From the NCBI GenBank assembly GCA_902546085.1, contig CACCIO010000004.1, positions 1 to 64,000 of the forward strand: a stretch of 64,000 bases of DNA, written 5' to 3'. The notes beneath the pieces are model-generated. The model was given only the letters and a program-made list of their open reading frames with translations, had not been told where the DNA came from and ran no database searches. This document shows, in pieces, positions 63,266-64,000 of the stretch. Position numbers and translations under genes: made by a program. Position 1 is the stretch's first letter, and every line of letters starts with the position of its first letter. This DNA comes from an uncultured Pelagibacteraceae bacterium. GTDB lineage: Bacteria > Pseudomonadota > Alphaproteobacteria > Pelagibacterales > Pelagibacteraceae.

Positions 63266-64000
63266 TATTTTATAAACTCACTGTTTAAAGATTTGTCTGT
63301 TTGACCGTCAAAAATAATAATATTATTATTTAAAGGTTTAACCTGAACATTCTCATTCAATTTAACACTAACAGAAATATCTGTTTTAACTTTAATTTCA
63401 CCTAAACTTGTTTTAATTGTAATTATTTTTCTTGATCCTAAGTACTCTACTCCAAAAACCGACCCTTTAAGACCTTCATTATTATTAAGAGTTAAATTTT
63501 CTGGACGTATGCCAAAAAAATTTTTACTTCCTTTTGAATCTTCAAGTTGTTTGGGAATATCAAATTTAGCACCTTCGATATTTACAATAGATTGGTCTTT
63601 AGAAATTCCTTCATTAACTTCAAAAAAGTTCATACCTGGAGATCCTATAAATGAGGCTACAAATTTAGTTTTAGGTTTATTATAAATAATATTAGGCTCA
63701 TCAGCTTGTAATATTTCACCGCCATCCATAACTGCAATCCGGTCGGCTAATGACATTGCTTCTAACTGATCATGAGTTACATAAACTGTAGTTGCTGCAA
63801 TATCCAAATGCAGTTTTTTTAATTCTAGGCACATTAATTCCCTAAATTCAGCATCTAAAGTTCCCAATGGTTCGTCCATCAAAAATGCTTTTGGTCTCCT
63901 AACAAGCGCTCTACCTAAAGCCACCCGTTGTCTATCTCCACCTGAAAGCGAGGAAATGTTAGAATTTAAAATATGATCAATTCTTAAAAGTTTTGCTGCC
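63265..64000 (-). CDS. ABC transporter ATP-binding protein (GlpS type), C-terminal part (cut by window edge)
   Basis: The reading frame stays open to 64000: AAKLLRIDHILNSNISSLSGG precedes the signature, then RQRVALGRALVRRPKAF and Walker B FLMDEPLGTLDAEFRE, the H-loop VYVTHDQLEAMSLAD and an OB domain with GIRPENLTL. The track's start at 63924 is an internal Met, not the true start. Walker A lies outside the window. The AEFRE phrase after Walker B is reminiscent of GlpS. Confidence 0.88.
   Translation of the reverse strand, partial: AAKLLRIDHILNSNISSLSGGDRQRVALGRALVRRPKAFLMDEPLGTLDAEFRELMCLELKKLHLDIAATTVYVTHDQLEAMSLADRIAVMDGGEILQADEPNIIYNKPKTKFVASFIGSPGMNFFEVNEGISKDQSIVNIEGAKFDIPKQLEDSKGSKNFFGIRPENLTLNNNEGLKGSVFGVEYLGSRKIITIKTSLGEIKVKTDISVSVKLNENVQVKPLNNNIIIFDGQTDKSLNSEFIK

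Noticed and set aside
1-64000. tRNA, rRNA, CRISPR, insertion sequence, prophage or integrase
   Set aside because: Read through the intergenic gaps (all under ~250 bp) and the ORF products; none has the required motifs. A tRNA scan and an IS search would be needed to exclude degenerate copies.

Overview
The window looks like a chromosomal stretch of a SAR11 (Pelagibacterales, 'Candidatus Pelagibacter'-like) alphaproteobacterium. Reasons: very high A+T by eye, almost no intergenic DNA, many overlapping gene ends, and alphaproteobacterial gene orders (pepA divergent from lptF-lptG-lptD; rng/rne, mrcA, prfB; NDUFA12-DUF2155; iscR-suf). No rRNA, tRNA, CRISPR array, transposase or phage gene was recognised, and no gap exceeds about 250 bases.

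Region 1 (1-37 kb) is mostly housekeeping. It holds LPS export (lptD partial, lptG, lptF), pepA, ndk, purine synthesis (purN, purM), a DUF2066 protein, an Hda-like protein and aspS. Next come a stand-alone NrdJ C-terminal-like protein, NDUFA12, DUF2155, acetyl-CoA carboxylase (accC, accB), aroQ, thiazole synthesis (thiS, thiG), an RNase E/G, mrcA and prfB. prfB carries the classic +1 programmed frameshift, which the ORF track misses. Then follow an AsmA-like protein, tyrS, anmK and a hydrolase. The seven-gene SUF Fe-S operon is led by an IscR-type regulator whose promoter contains a palindromic operator. After it come a 56-aa orphan ORF, glnA, ybaK, a homocysteine methyltransferase, a 2OG-Fe(II) oxygenase and a TauE/SafE permease.

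Region 2 (33.9-41.6 kb) contains three genes (EamA permease, moaB, DUF1244), each broken by one surplus base in an A/T homopolymer. It also holds a compact operon moaA-moaC-moaD-moaE-msrP-msrQ, which makes molybdenum cofactor and the periplasmic methionine sulfoxide reductase that uses it.

Region 3 (41.6-64 kb) is a catabolic accessory region. A sugar ABC transporter (binding protein, two permeases, a convergent UgpC/MalK-type ATPase) is linked to cytoplasmic GH4 and GH1 glycosidases, an aldo/keto reductase, an SDR and an IolG-like dehydrogenase, with IolE divergent. A TRAP transporter, a Sel1-repeat protein, a di-heme peroxidase, a second Gfo/Idh/MocA dehydrogenase and two D-2-hydroxyacid dehydrogenases follow. 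The window ends in DhaK/DhaL and two tandem ABC ATPases of the glycerol-transporter type, the last cut by the window edge. The likely theme is import of glycosides, polyols or organic acids followed by intracellular cleavage and oxidation; substrates cannot be read from sequence.

Regulation visible in the DNA: an IscR-like operator over the suf promoter, hairpins after two solute-binding-protein genes, the prfB frameshift site, and the C-terminal Gly-Gly codons of thiS and moaD doubling as the Shine-Dalgarno sequence of the next gene.
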